From an uncultured Ignavibacteria bacterium (lineage in GTDB: Bacteria > Bacteroidota > Ignavibacteria > SZUA-365), in NCBI GenBank assembly GCA_913061095.1, contig CAJXVM010000002.1, forward strand, positions 1 to 64,000: 64,000 nt of DNA, written 5' to 3'. Positions 25,163 through 33,832 of the stretch are shown here, piece by piece; within the stretch, counting starts at the first letter, position 1, and every line of letters begins with the position of its first letter. The translations under genes were made by a program, and so were the position numbers. Below the pieces are notes generated by a model. The model was not told the origin of the DNA and did not search any database. It worked only from the letters and a program-made list of their open reading frames with translations.

Positions 25163-26290
25163 TCACGCCATCCCGAGTTCAACGATCCTCACAAACAACT
25201 CCACCGCGGGCTCGATCAGACCGTCAGGGAAGTCGTAATATCCGCTGTGCAGGTGCGGCTGATCGCGTCCCGATCCGAGTCCGAACAGCGCCCCCGGAAA
25301 GTGCTGGGTGAAATGCGCGAAATCCTCGGACCATGGGAACGGCTGTTCCAGCTCCTGCAGCGTGAGGCCGCTGTCGCTCACGGCCTGTGAAACAAGTGCC
25401 GCGGCACGCGGATCGTTTACCGCCGCGGGAAATTCCTCTTTCCATGCCAGTTCCGTTTCAAGTCGGTAGCGTTCACCCTGCAGCGCGAGCGCGCGGCTCA
25501 TCTGCTCCTTCATCACCGCCATGAAACTGTTGCTGTCCGTTCGGAGCGTTGCAAGCAAACGCGCGTCGCCCGGCGTCGTGCCGAAGGCCTCGCTGCCTGC
25601 AAGCATATGTATGACTGTCGTGATGGCCCGGGCGTCGTGTGATGATGCCGCTTCGGGCAGCCGCATGACAGTCTGTGCAAGATCGATCAGCGCGGGCACC
25701 GGGGAGTTTCCCAGCTCCGGCTCGGCCGCATGACTGGTGTGCCCGGTGAGCACTGCGTCCATTCCCACCGATGCCATGGCAAAGCTGCCTTCACGCAGCA
25801 GCACTGCACCTTCGTCGTATCCGGGCACGTTGTGCAGAGCGAAGACGAGATCGAAACCCCGCTCGTGGAACACAGGATCGGCAAGGCAGGCGGCCGCACC
25901 TTGACCGGTTTCCTCCGCGGGCTGGAACAGCACGCTGACCGAACCGGGGAGATCCTCCTGCCGCCGGGCGATGCGTTCGGCCGCGCCGAAGAGAATGGTC
26001 ATGTGTCCGTCATGTCCGCAGAGATGTGCGGTACCCGGAACGGCACTGGCATGGGGGATGTCACTGAGTTCGCGAATCGGTAGAGCGTCGAGTTCGGCCC
26101 GCAGCAGGATTGACGGACCATCCCCGCTGCCGTAGCGCGCAAGGATACCGTGTCCGGCGATACCGGTGAGCAGTTCGCGAGGAGTCGTCTGTTCGAGCAG
26201 CTGCGTGATACGCGCAGCTGTTTGTTCCTCGGCACCCGATCGTTCCGGGTACTGATGCAGTGTCTGTCGCAATGTGATCAGGTCAGTCAT
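25163..26290 (-). CDS. M20D-family amidohydrolase/peptidase
   Basis: A 375-residue enzyme of the hippurate-hydrolase/IAA-amino-acid hydrolase branch of M20. HLCGHDGHM carries the bridging metal Cys and His, PAEETGQGA the catalytic Glu pair, HNVPG a further metal His, and GHTSHAAEPELG the dimerisation-domain His; a late H-x-G segment HLHSGYYDFPD follows. Such enzymes split N-acyl amino acids or small peptides in the cytoplasm; no signal peptide is evident at the chosen start. The frame continues to 26368; ATG 26290 is picked because the conserved region starts directly after it, but 26317 is possible. Its stop lies 7 bases from that of the convergent C10 peptidase. Confidence 0.85.
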   Translation of the reverse strand: MTDLITLRQTLHQYPERSGAEEQTAARITQLLEQTTPRELLTGIAGHGILARYGSGDGPSILLRAELDALPIRELSDIPHASAVPGTAHLCGHDGHMTILFGAAERIARRQEDLPGSVSVLFQPAEETGQGAAACLADPVFHERGFDLVFALHNVPGYDEGAVLLREGSFAMASVGMDAVLTGHTSHAAEPELGNSPVPALIDLAQTVMRLPEAASSHDARAITTVIHMLAGSEAFGTTPGDARLLATLRTDSNSFMAVMKEQMSRALALQGERYRLETELAWKEEFPAAVNDPRAAALVSQAVSDSGLTLQELEQPFPWSEDFAHFTQHFPGALFGLGSGRDQPHLHSGYYDFPDGLIEPAVELFVRIVELGMA

Positions 26291-26455
26291 ACGGTAAGGT
26301 CGGGATATTCCGTTCATTGCGCAATTCGCGCCGCACGCGGAATCACAATGGACGGCGATCGGGTACACGTCGTCCTCACTGTGCGTCTGTACTCCTGCAT
26401 TGTTTTTCGTCCCTTCCCGCCTAACTTACGGTGAAGCTCAATCGTCCGGAATCCC

Positions 26456-29400
26456 ATGAAATTCTTTCTCTCTTCACTCCTGCTGATTTCCATGCTGTCA
26501 CCGATCGTAAGCGCGCAGCTGCGCACCGTCGATCTCCCGTCGTATTATCTGTCACGGGGAGATGCGCCGCGGCTTTTCGCATACACCAACAAGCAGAGTG
26601 CATTCTACTGCGGCGTACTCAACGGCACAAACACGAGCGGATTCCACGGCATCACGCGCGCGAAGCGCAAACTGTTCGAGCAGTACTGGATCCGTCTCGG
26701 CGATACCCTGCTCGATCCCGCAGCGGCGGAGATTTCGGTCACACCCGCCGGATTCACGCGGCGGTATCCCCTCCATAACACGGTAGAGCATGTATTTTTC
26801 GCGGATTCAATCGCACTGCTCGCCGTTTCGATCAGCACGGACTATCGCGGGGATGCGAAGGTTTACCCCGGGTGGTCCGCTGGATGGCGAAACCCCGTGG
26901 AGTCGATCGGCGGCGGGATGTACCGCCTGCGCGAGGATGCCTCGAAAGACGGTGCGCTGCAGGGTGCCGCAGTCGTGCAGGGACTCGACGGCGACTGGGA
27001 GGTGGCGCGTGAAAGTGACGTCGCCGGCTTCCCCAATCCGTCTCCGCTGCACATGCCTGTGATGTTCTGGGGACACTGCGGCGGACAGCTGCACCTGACT
27101 ATTGAAATCGCTCCCGCGGAAGACCGACTCGGACGACGTCCGCCCCCGGCGCTGTTCACGCTGCGGAAACAGCGCGAACTGCGAATGACCGACTACCTGA
27201 CTTCGCTCGGCTTCGCCTGCAGCGACAGCGCGACGACGGATGCGTTTCAATGGATCGCCGCGTCGATGGATGCGCTGGTCATGCATCAGACCGGGGCGGG
27301 CATTTATGCCGGACTGCCGTGGTTCGATGACTACTGGGGCCGCGATACATTCATTTCCTTCCCCGGTGCCCTTCTGGTCACGGGACAGTTCGGCGAGGCG
27401 AAACGCGTGCTTCGATCCTTTATCCAGTTCATGGACCGCGATACCGCGAGCGCCACATACGGACGCATCCCCAATCGCGTACAGCCGGACGACATCATCT
27501 ACAATACCGTGGACGGCACACCGTGGATGGTCATTCAGGCTTGGGAGTATTTCCGGTACACGGGAGATTCGACATTCATGCAGGATATCTATCCCGACAT
27601 TGCGCGCACTGTCGAGGGGGCCATGCGACACACCGACAGTCTCGGTTTCCTCACACATGCCGACGCGGAGACGTGGATGGATGCCGTCGGTCCAGAGGGC
27701 CCCTGGTCCCCGCGCGGTAATCGTGCGGTGGACATTCAGGCGCTGTGGATCGGTCAGCTGCGCGCAGCGGCCTCGATGGCTGCGCTTGTCGACGATACGC
27801 CGCAGGTGAAAGACTGGCGTGCGCTGGCGGACAGCCTCACGGCGCGTCTCGTGCGGCATTTCAGCTTCACGCGTCACTCACAGCGGGTTGTTCTCAATCC
27901 CGGAATGCCCGGCACGCATGGTTCCGAGGCAGGCGCGTCCCTCCTCCTGCTCGCCGATCATCTCAACACCGGCGGTTCGAAAGACACGCGCGATCGTCCA
28001 AACGTGCTGTTCCCTCTGACGCTGCTCGGTATTGATACAATCGAGAGATACGCACCGGGCCTGTCGCATGACGTCATTCGCAATACCTTCGCATCCTGCA
28101 TTTACCGCTGGGGTGTCGCGTCGCTTGGACAGAGCGAGACGGATTTTCATCCTTTCCATGAAGCACCGCGCTTATATCCCAAAGACGCCGCCTACCACAA
28201 CGGGACAATATGGACATGGCTGACCGGCGTCGCGGTGAGCGCGCTGTGTGAAGTGGGACTGCAGGATTCCGCGTGGGTGCTGATGCGCACACTCGAGCGC
28301 CTCGCGATGGAAACGGGCGCTGTCGGGACCATTCCCGAGAATTCCGATGCCCTGCCGCGTGCCGCTGCAGCGCATCCGCGCTGGTCGGGCACATTCTCCC
28401 AGGCCTGGAGCAATGCGGAATACCTGCGCGTCATGTACCGCGATATTCTCGGGATCACGCCCGATGCCGCATCCGCGACGCTCACCATCGCGCCGGCGCT
28501 TCCGCAAGTGCTGCCATGGGCGGAGGCCGTGGTGCATGTGGGCGGACAAAGGTTGCGGGTTCATGTGAAACGGGCGGCTTCGGGCGCACACGAATGCACG
28601 GTGACGCATTTGCACGGCGATGCATCCATTCATCTGATCACGGCGGGATCGAATTCACCACATCATCTCACACCGGGTGCGGAAGAAACGATATTTGTTC
28701 CGGCGCGGGATCTTTCAGAGCACGATCGTGCGCTGGGGTCCCGTTTCGGCTTCTGTCGTCCCCGCTCTCTCGACGGCATTGCGGCAATTGCCCCGCCGCC
28801 ATGGCCTCACATTGACGGCGCGACGGCGACCGCGAGCAACAACGACGCTGAAGACCTGTGCAGTGCCTTCGATTCGGAGGGCGACGACCACGGACCTAAC
28901 GGCAGGTACACGTATCCTCAGAGCGGGCTGTTCCGGCCTGGCAGCTTCGACCTGCGGCATTTCCGGGTCAGTGCCGACGAACACAACGTGTACTTCAGCA
29001 TTCAGATGCGCGCACTTTCACAGCCGGGATGGCATCCGGAATACGGGTTCCAGCTCACCATGCTCGCCATTGCCATTGATCAGTCTCACGATCCTTCACA
29101 GCAGTCGTGGGACATCGGTCACAATTCAGGCTACCGCCTCCCGGAGAACCGCGGTTACGATCGGCTCATCCTCGTCGGCGGAGGCGTGCAGGTGCGGGAT
29201 ACGGAGGGAAACATTCTTGCGGAGTTCATCCCGGAAACGCGGGCAGATGCATTCGGCAATGCGGACAGTGGCATCATCAGCTTCGCCATCCCGCGTATCC
29301 ATCTCGGAGGCGGTTTCGACCACTGGCAATACACGATTGTTGCCGGCGCACAGGACGATCACGGTGGTGCTGGTATCGGGGAATTTCGCACCGTCATGGA

Positions 29401-29491
29401 AGAAGCAGGTGAATGGCATGGCGGTGGCGCAGACAGTGAGCGGTCCGAAAACCGCGGTGCACACTGGTATGATGTGATGCACTGCCCCTGA
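26456..29491 (+). CDS. Secreted debranching-type glycosidase with glucodextranase-like C-terminal domain
   Basis: A 1011-residue protein with signal peptide MKFFLSSLLLISMLSPIVSAQ. Residues ~25-235 resemble the N-terminal domain of bacterial glycogen debranching enzymes; ~255-680 form an (alpha/alpha)6 amylo-1,6-glucosidase-like domain with GLPWFDDYWGRDTFISFPG, HADAETWMDA and PRGNRAVDIQALWIGQL. The last ~240 residues (LCSAFDSEGDDHGPNGRYTYPQ... to FDHWQYTIVAGAQDD) match the beta-sandwich found at the C-terminus of glucodextranase and some amylopullulanases. Export plus the neighbouring maltodextrin-type importers suggest hydrolysis of alpha-1,6 branches outside the cytoplasm. No T9SS domain is apparent. 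Confidence 0.82.
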   Translation: MKFFLSSLLLISMLSPIVSAQLRTVDLPSYYLSRGDAPRLFAYTNKQSAFYCGVLNGTNTSGFHGITRAKRKLFEQYWIRLGDTLLDPAAAEISVTPAGFTRRYPLHNTVEHVFFADSIALLAVSISTDYRGDAKVYPGWSAGWRNPVESIGGGMYRLREDASKDGALQGAAVVQGLDGDWEVARESDVAGFPNPSPLHMPVMFWGHCGGQLHLTIEIAPAEDRLGRRPPPALFTLRKQRELRMTDYLTSLGFACSDSATTDAFQWIAASMDALVMHQTGAGIYAGLPWFDDYWGRDTFISFPGALLVTGQFGEAKRVLRSFIQFMDRDTASATYGRIPNRVQPDDIIYNTVDGTPWMVIQAWEYFRYTGDSTFMQDIYPDIARTVEGAMRHTDSLGFLTHADAETWMDAVGPEGPWSPRGNRAVDIQALWIGQLRAAASMAALVDDTPQVKDWRALADSLTARLVRHFSFTRHSQRVVLNPGMPGTHGSEAGASLLLLADHLNTGGSKDTRDRPNVLFPLTLLGIDTIERYAPGLSHDVIRNTFASCIYRWGVASLGQSETDFHPFHEAPRLYPKDAAYHNGTIWTWLTGVAVSALCEVGLQDSAWVLMRTLERLAMETGAVGTIPENSDALPRAAAAHPRWSGTFSQAWSNAEYLRVMYRDILGITPDAASATLTIAPALPQVLPWAEAVVHVGGQRLRVHVKRAASGAHECTVTHLHGDASIHLITAGSNSPHHLTPGAEETIFVPARDLSEHDRALGSRFGFCRPRSLDGIAAIAPPPWPHIDGATATASNNDAEDLCSAFDSEGDDHGPNGRYTYPQSGLFRPGSFDLRHFRVSADEHNVYFSIQMRALSQPGWHPEYGFQLTMLAIAIDQSHDPSQQSWDIGHNSGYRLPENRGYDRLILVGGGVQVRDTEGNILAEFIPETRADAFGNADSGIISFAIPRIHLGGGFDHWQYTIVAGAQDDHGGAGIGEFRTVMEEAGEWHGGGADSERSENRGAHWYDVMHCP

Positions 29492-29562
29492 TCCGGCTGA
29501 CCTCCTTGCAACAGTGAATGTCCCGTGTACCAACGTGCGTACGGACGAACCGGACGGGGGAA

Positions 29563-29590
29563 TTGACAACGCATTTCCACCTGCTATATT
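29563..29590 (+). promoter_or_regulatory. Sigma-70-type promoter for the UspA gene
   Basis: TTGACA at 29563 and TATATT at 29585 are separated by 16 bases, 31 bases ahead of the ATG at 29621. An AAGGAG ribosome site at 29609-29614 precedes the start. Confidence 0.65.
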
Positions 29591-29620
29591 ACAGGTATGT
29601 GAACCATCAAGGAGAAGTGC

Positions 29621-30085
29621 ATGCCTCAGATAACCCGCATTGTCGTCCCTATCGACTTTTCCGAGTATTCCAAAAAAGCATTCCGATATGCGATTGATTT
29701 CGCGCGGTCGTTCCACGCGGAGATGGTGCTCGTCTATGTCGTGGAGCCCATTGTCTATCCGGCGGATTTCAGTTTTGGCCAGGTGGCGCTGCCGTCGATG
29801 GAGCGCGAGCTGCTCCAGCGTGGCGAGGAGCAGCTGAAAAATCTGATCGACAAGGAAGTGCCGGATGGTATCGCCGCGCGCAGCATCGTGCGTTCCGGCA
29901 AGCCCTTCGTGGAAATCATCCAGGTCGCCAAGGAGGAGAATGCCGAGCTGATCATCATCGCCACGCACGGACATTCAGGCATCGAACATGTGCTCTTCGG
30001 GAGCACTGCGGAAAAAGTTGTCCGGAAAGCGCCCTGCCCCGTGCTTTCGATCCGCAGTCCCGAACGTGATTTCGTCATGCCCTGA
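29621..30085 (+). CDS. Universal stress protein, UspA family
   Basis: A 154-residue single Usp domain. IVVPIDFSEYSKKAFRYAI at the N-terminus and the ATP-binding loop THGHSGIEHVLFGSTAEKVVRKAPCPVL near 115-142 contain the G-x2-G-x9-G-(S/T) motif of ATP-binding Usp proteins. It has a strong ribosome site and its own promoter. The stop abuts that of the convergent membrane-protein gene (CCTGATCAGG spans both). Role in stress endurance is by family. Confidence 0.92.
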   Translation: MPQITRIVVPIDFSEYSKKAFRYAIDFARSFHAEMVLVYVVEPIVYPADFSFGQVALPSMERELLQRGEEQLKNLIDKEVPDGIAARSIVRSGKPFVEIIQVAKEENAELIIIATHGHSGIEHVLFGSTAEKVVRKAPCPVLSIRSPERDFVMP

Positions 30086-30451
30086 TCAGGCGTGCTCCTT
30101 TGTTTCCCGCTTCGCCACGATGATGTAATAGATCAGGAAGGCGAGTCCGCCGGCGAGGAAAATCATTCCGGTGATCAGCTCCCCTTCGTGATCGTCCGCC
30201 CACTGGAACTGCTGCAGCGGAATGGTGATCAGCAGGGCCGCACCGATGAGCAGGGCCGCGAGTCCCCACTTCAGCGCGCCGTAGCGATTCGGGCGAGCGG
30301 AATAGCTGCCCATAAGGTATTTCAGATTTTCATCGACGAGGCCGCGTTCCAGCGCAGCGAGCCGCACTTTCTGCTTGGAGTCCCAGTATTTCCACAGCAC
30401 CACGGCGATGGCGGCAAACATTGAAATTGGAATGAGTACTTCTGATAACAT
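30086..30451 (-). CDS. DUF6249-like membrane protein
   Basis: A 121-residue protein with three predicted TMs (about 4-20, 62-80, 93-112) and a short cytoplasmic segment (KQKVRLAALERGLVDENL) after the first. This order and the KxxxLxxGL-like motif resemble DUF6249 proteins, frequent next to ECF sigma/anti-sigma genes in Bacteroidota. Start supported by GGAG seven bases upstream. Divergent from the ECF sigma gene at 30592, whose control region it shares. Function unknown. Confidence 0.7.
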   Translation of the reverse strand: MLSEVLIPISMFAAIAVVLWKYWDSKQKVRLAALERGLVDENLKYLMGSYSARPNRYGALKWGLAALLIGAALLITIPLQQFQWADDHEGELITGMIFLAGGLAFLIYYIIVAKRETKEHA

Positions 30452-30513
30452 GATCTGCTCCGATCAAAAATGGGTGTTGCGGTTTCTCTACCCCTTTTGA
30501 CCGAAGAAATGGC

Positions 30514-30546
30514 CGCAGGGTTTCAGGATAATGTTGAAACCCTGCG
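30514..30546. promoter_or_regulatory. 12-bp perfect inverted repeat in the divergent ECF control region
   Basis: CGCAGGGTTTCA (30514-30525) and TGAAACCCTGCG (30535-30546) with a 9-base spacer. It overlaps the proposed -35 element of the ECF sigma gene and could be an operator acting on both divergent genes, or a hairpin in the leader of the minus-strand gene. Confidence 0.5.
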
Positions 30547-30564
30547 CAGGTCGCGGCGGTCTAA
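30536..30564 (+). promoter_or_regulatory. Candidate ECF-type promoter of the sigma gene
   Basis: GAAAC at 30536 and GGTCTAA at 30558 are spaced by 17 bases, resembling GGAAC...GTC boxes of ECF promoters, and lie 28 bases before the ATG at 30592. Autoregulation is usual for this class. Only weakly supported. Confidence 0.35.
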
Positions 30565-30591
30565 TATTCATGGAACGCATTCTGCCGGCCG

Positions 30592-31155
30592 ATGAAAGAG
30601 ACTGACAGTGACATCATCGAGGAAATCCTCCGCGGTGGAGAACATGGGTACTCCGTCCTGCTCCAGCGGTACCGGGCGCGCGTTCTCGCGCTGACCACGC
30701 GTATGATCCGCAGTCGTGAAGATGCCGAGGAGGCTGCGCAGGACGCTTTTATCCGCGCCTTTCGTGCACTCCCGGCTTTTCGCCGACAGTCCCGGTTTTC
30801 CACCTGGTTGTATCGCATCACGTATAACACGGCACTGAATTACGTGAACAGGAAATCCTGGAATGTGGAACTGCCAGAGGATGAAATCCATGAGAGCGCC
30901 GATGAGGATCTGCTGTCTGCGGATGCCAGACTGGAACATGAAGAAATTGCAGCGCAGGTACAGCGCGCGCTCTCCCATCTGCGGCCCGAATATGCCATGG
31001 TGCTGACACTGTTCTATCTCCAGGAGCAGAGCTATGAAGAAATCGCCGAAATCACTCGGCTGCCGCTGGGCACCGTCAAGAACCGCCTTCACCGGGCACG
31101 CCGGGAAATGCGATCATACGTCCTCAGAAATTATGCGTACCTTGCATCGACATGA
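30592..31155 (+). CDS. ECF sigma factor
   Basis: A 187-residue sigma-70 family protein with region 2 (YRARVLALTTRMIRSREDAEEAAQDAFIRAFRALPAFRRQSRFSTWLYRITYNTALN) and region 4 (LSHLRPEYAMVLTLFYLQEQSYEEIAEITRLPLGTVKNRLHRARREMR), without regions 1 and 3. The stop overlaps the anti-sigma start (ATGA), typical for coupled expression. Close to the RpoE/SigW-type group. Targets unknown. Confidence 0.92.
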   Translation: MKETDSDIIEEILRGGEHGYSVLLQRYRARVLALTTRMIRSREDAEEAAQDAFIRAFRALPAFRRQSRFSTWLYRITYNTALNYVNRKSWNVELPEDEIHESADEDLLSADARLEHEEIAAQVQRALSHLRPEYAMVLTLFYLQEQSYEEIAEITRLPLGTVKNRLHRARREMRSYVLRNYAYLAST

Positions 31156-31706
31156 CTGACGACATGCAACACCCCGACCCGAAGCTGTTACTGGATTTCG
31201 TCGATGAGCAGCTCACGCGCACGGAATCCGATGCGATCAGAGCGCACCTCACCACCTGCGAACGCTGCCGGAACGAAGTATCCCTCCAGCGGAGCATTGT
31301 TCAGTCCCTCCGCGAAACATCTCTGCCCGAACCTTCCCCGGAATTCGACTCCGCCGTATTGCGCGCCGTAGGCAAGAATGGTTCGAAAGCTGACTCGCGG
31401 ATGCCGTGGACGAAAGTCGTCGCGGTCGCCGCACTGATCTCCGTGACGCTGATCATTGTTGTCGTGGCCGGCAGTACCACCGAAGAGCAATCCCGAACAA
31501 TCCTCTCCCCGTTGTTCGACCAGGTGACGGGATGGCTGCAGCCAGTGACCGCCATCTTTTCGAAAACGGCTGATGACCTTCGACCGGCGATGGACGACGG
31601 GAACGGTGACGTCCTCCGTGTATTCCTCCTCGCATCGGCGGCACTGCTGATCGTCGGAGGCCTCGAGCGCTTCCTCCTCCCGCGCATCCGAAGTCTGGAT
31701 CACTAG
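31152..31706 (+). CDS. Membrane anti-sigma factor with zinc-finger (ZAS-like) domain
   Basis: A 184-residue protein. The N-terminal cytoplasmic domain has HLTTCERC (H-x3-C-x2-C), the zinc-binding anti-sigma motif; one TM lies at ~82-102 and a second at ~158-175, leaving a ~50-residue periplasmic loop. It overlaps the ECF sigma gene by 4 bases and presumably holds it inactive at the membrane until an envelope or redox signal is received. Confidence 0.85.
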   Translation: MTDDMQHPDPKLLLDFVDEQLTRTESDAIRAHLTTCERCRNEVSLQRSIVQSLRETSLPEPSPEFDSAVLRAVGKNGSKADSRMPWTKVVAVAALISVTLIIVVVAGSTTEEQSRTILSPLFDQVTGWLQPVTAIFSKTADDLRPAMDDGNGDVLRVFLLASAALLIVGGLERFLLPRIRSLDH

Positions 31707-31846
31707 GCCCCGCCTCGTTTCCCTTTCCGACACACCGTATTTCGAATAGCCGTCGCGCCTTTCCACTCCCGTCCTTCTGATTGTGTTTTCCCCTCCTGTC
31801 CCCTAAGTTGCTGTATTGTGATCACATGCAGGAAAGACAGGAGCGC

Positions 31847-33832
31847 ATGACAAAGGAAATCCGGCAGCTTGCCGCCATCATGTTCGCTGACATGGTGGGA
31901 TACACCGCAATGATGCAGGAAAATGAGCAACGGGCGAAGGGTCTTCGCGACCGCTACCGTTCCGCGCTCGATGCGGCCATCCTCGACTATCACGGTATTG
32001 TCCTGCAGCATTACGGTGACGGAACGCTGGTGATGTTCGGCAGCGCGGTCGACGCGGTGCGCAGTGCAGAACAGCTTCAATCCACGCTCATTGAGGATCC
32101 TGCCGTCCCGCTGCGTCTCGGCATTCACGTCGGCGACATCGCCTATGACGAGGACGGGATTTACGGCGACAGCGTGAACGTGGCATCGCGCATCGAGTCA
32201 CTGTCCGTTTCCGGTGCCGTGCTGTTCTCCGACAAGGTCTTCGATGAGATTCGAAACCAGCCGGATCTTTCCGCGCGCAGCCTGGGAAGCTTTCAGCTCA
32301 AAAACGTCGAAAAGCCGGTTGAGATATTCGCTCTGACGAGCGAACGGCTGACCGTGCCGGATCCCGCGGACCTCTATTCCCCCAAGGCATCACCCGCACG
32401 CAGTGTCGCCGTCCTGCCATTTGTGAACATGAGTACCGATCCGGAAAACGAATACTTCAGCGACGGCATCACGGAGGAACTGATCAATGCACTGGTGCGC
32501 GTTGACGGACTGCGAGTTACCTCACGTACTTCTTCATTCGCGTTCAAGGGACGCAACGAAGATATCCGCGATATCGGCAAGCGGCTCGGCGTGACAACGG
32601 TGCTGGAGGGCAGTGTGCGCAAAGCCGGAAAACGCGTGCGCGTCACGGCACAGCTGATCAATACCGTCGACGGATACCATATTTTTTCCGAGGTCTACGA
32701 CCGCGATCTCGAGGATATTTTCGCCGTGCAGGATGAGCTGTCGCGGAAAATCGCAAATCTGCTGCGCGAACGCTTTCTTGGCGAAGACCAGCCTCTGGTG
32801 CGTCCGCGGACAACGAATCTCGAGGCGTACACACTCTATCTGAAAGGGATGCATTACTGGAATCAGTGGACGCCGCGTTCCATGGACGATGCACTCCGGC
32901 TCTTCGATCGTGCACTGGAACTGGAACCCGAGTTTGCCCTTGCCCAAAGCGGCCGCGCAGCGACGTATCTCTATCTGGGTGCGATCGGACAGGTCCGGCC
33001 CGAGATTGCCTATCCCAAAGCCCGCGAAGCCGCCGAGAAAGCGATGGCGTCCGATCCTGATCTCGCGGAGTCGCATACCTCGATCGCCACAGTGCGCATG
33101 TTTCATGACTGGGACTGGGACGGCGCCCGTACCGCACTCGATCGTGCACTGGAAATCAGTCCGGGAAGCGCGATGGTACATCACACCGATTCAATGTATT
33201 ACATGGCCATGGGCAATGCATCGGAAGCCAGGCGTGCACTGGAGCGCGCCGCGGAGCTGGATCCGCTTTCTCCCTCGGTCATCAACGCCCTTGGCTTCGC
33301 GTACATCATCAACGGTGAGGCGGAGCGCGCCCGGGGGCTCTACTGGAAGCTGCTGGAGTTCGATCCGAAATACCGTGGCGCCTACAGTGCTCTTGGATGG
33401 GCGGCTCTCCTGCAAGGAGACGTTGAACAGGCGATTCGTCATTTCGAAAAATTCCAGTCCATGACGTCCGACAGGACACACGGCCGTGCGGGACTGGGCT
33501 ATGCACTTGCCATGGCGGGACGGAGAGAGGAGGCCGAGGAGTGCCTCCAGCTGCTCAAGGAGCGTGAACAGCGCGAACCGGACATCGCACTTGATATCGA
33601 CTTTGTGGCGATATATGCTGGCCTGGGCGACATCGACACGGCGTTCATCTACCTGGAGAAGGCGGTGGACTCCAGGCTCGCGAGCCTGATTTTCCTGCGC
33701 GCAAATCCCGCATGGAGCCGCCTGCACGCCGATCCGCGCTTCAACGCGCTGCTCGGGCGCATGGGGCTGCCTCCCATGACGAAAGAAGAACGCGAACGCG
33801 TCTGCATCTGCGATGAACACAATCGTCAGTAG
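31847..33832 (+). CDS. Class III nucleotidyl cyclase-like domain + FlgO/TolB-N-like domain + TPR protein
   Basis: A 661-residue protein. Residues 8-165 form a class III cyclase domain with metal Asp D15 (FADMVGYT) and D58 (YGDGTLVMF) and the transition-state pair N111/R115 (VNVASRIE). The base-selecting Lys is Q54 instead. Residues ~185-315 are the FlgO-like domain (SVAVLPFVNMSTDPENEYFSDGITEELI), and ~325-620 are TPR-type repeats (LDRALEISPGSA, LERAAELDPLSP). No TM is visible. ATG 31847 is preferred over 31826 since AGGAG precedes it and the family starts there. Its stop overlaps the convergent pbpC stop by 7 bases. Cyclase activity is unproven. Confidence 0.82.
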   Translation: MTKEIRQLAAIMFADMVGYTAMMQENEQRAKGLRDRYRSALDAAILDYHGIVLQHYGDGTLVMFGSAVDAVRSAEQLQSTLIEDPAVPLRLGIHVGDIAYDEDGIYGDSVNVASRIESLSVSGAVLFSDKVFDEIRNQPDLSARSLGSFQLKNVEKPVEIFALTSERLTVPDPADLYSPKASPARSVAVLPFVNMSTDPENEYFSDGITEELINALVRVDGLRVTSRTSSFAFKGRNEDIRDIGKRLGVTTVLEGSVRKAGKRVRVTAQLINTVDGYHIFSEVYDRDLEDIFAVQDELSRKIANLLRERFLGEDQPLVRPRTTNLEAYTLYLKGMHYWNQWTPRSMDDALRLFDRALELEPEFALAQSGRAATYLYLGAIGQVRPEIAYPKAREAAEKAMASDPDLAESHTSIATVRMFHDWDWDGARTALDRALEISPGSAMVHHTDSMYYMAMGNASEARRALERAAELDPLSPSVINALGFAYIINGEAERARGLYWKLLEFDPKYRGAYSALGWAALLQGDVEQAIRHFEKFQSMTSDRTHGRAGLGYALAMAGRREEAEECLQLLKEREQREPDIALDIDFVAIYAGLGDIDTAFIYLEKAVDSRLASLIFLRANPAWSRLHADPRFNALLGRMGLPPMTKEERERVCICDEHNRQ

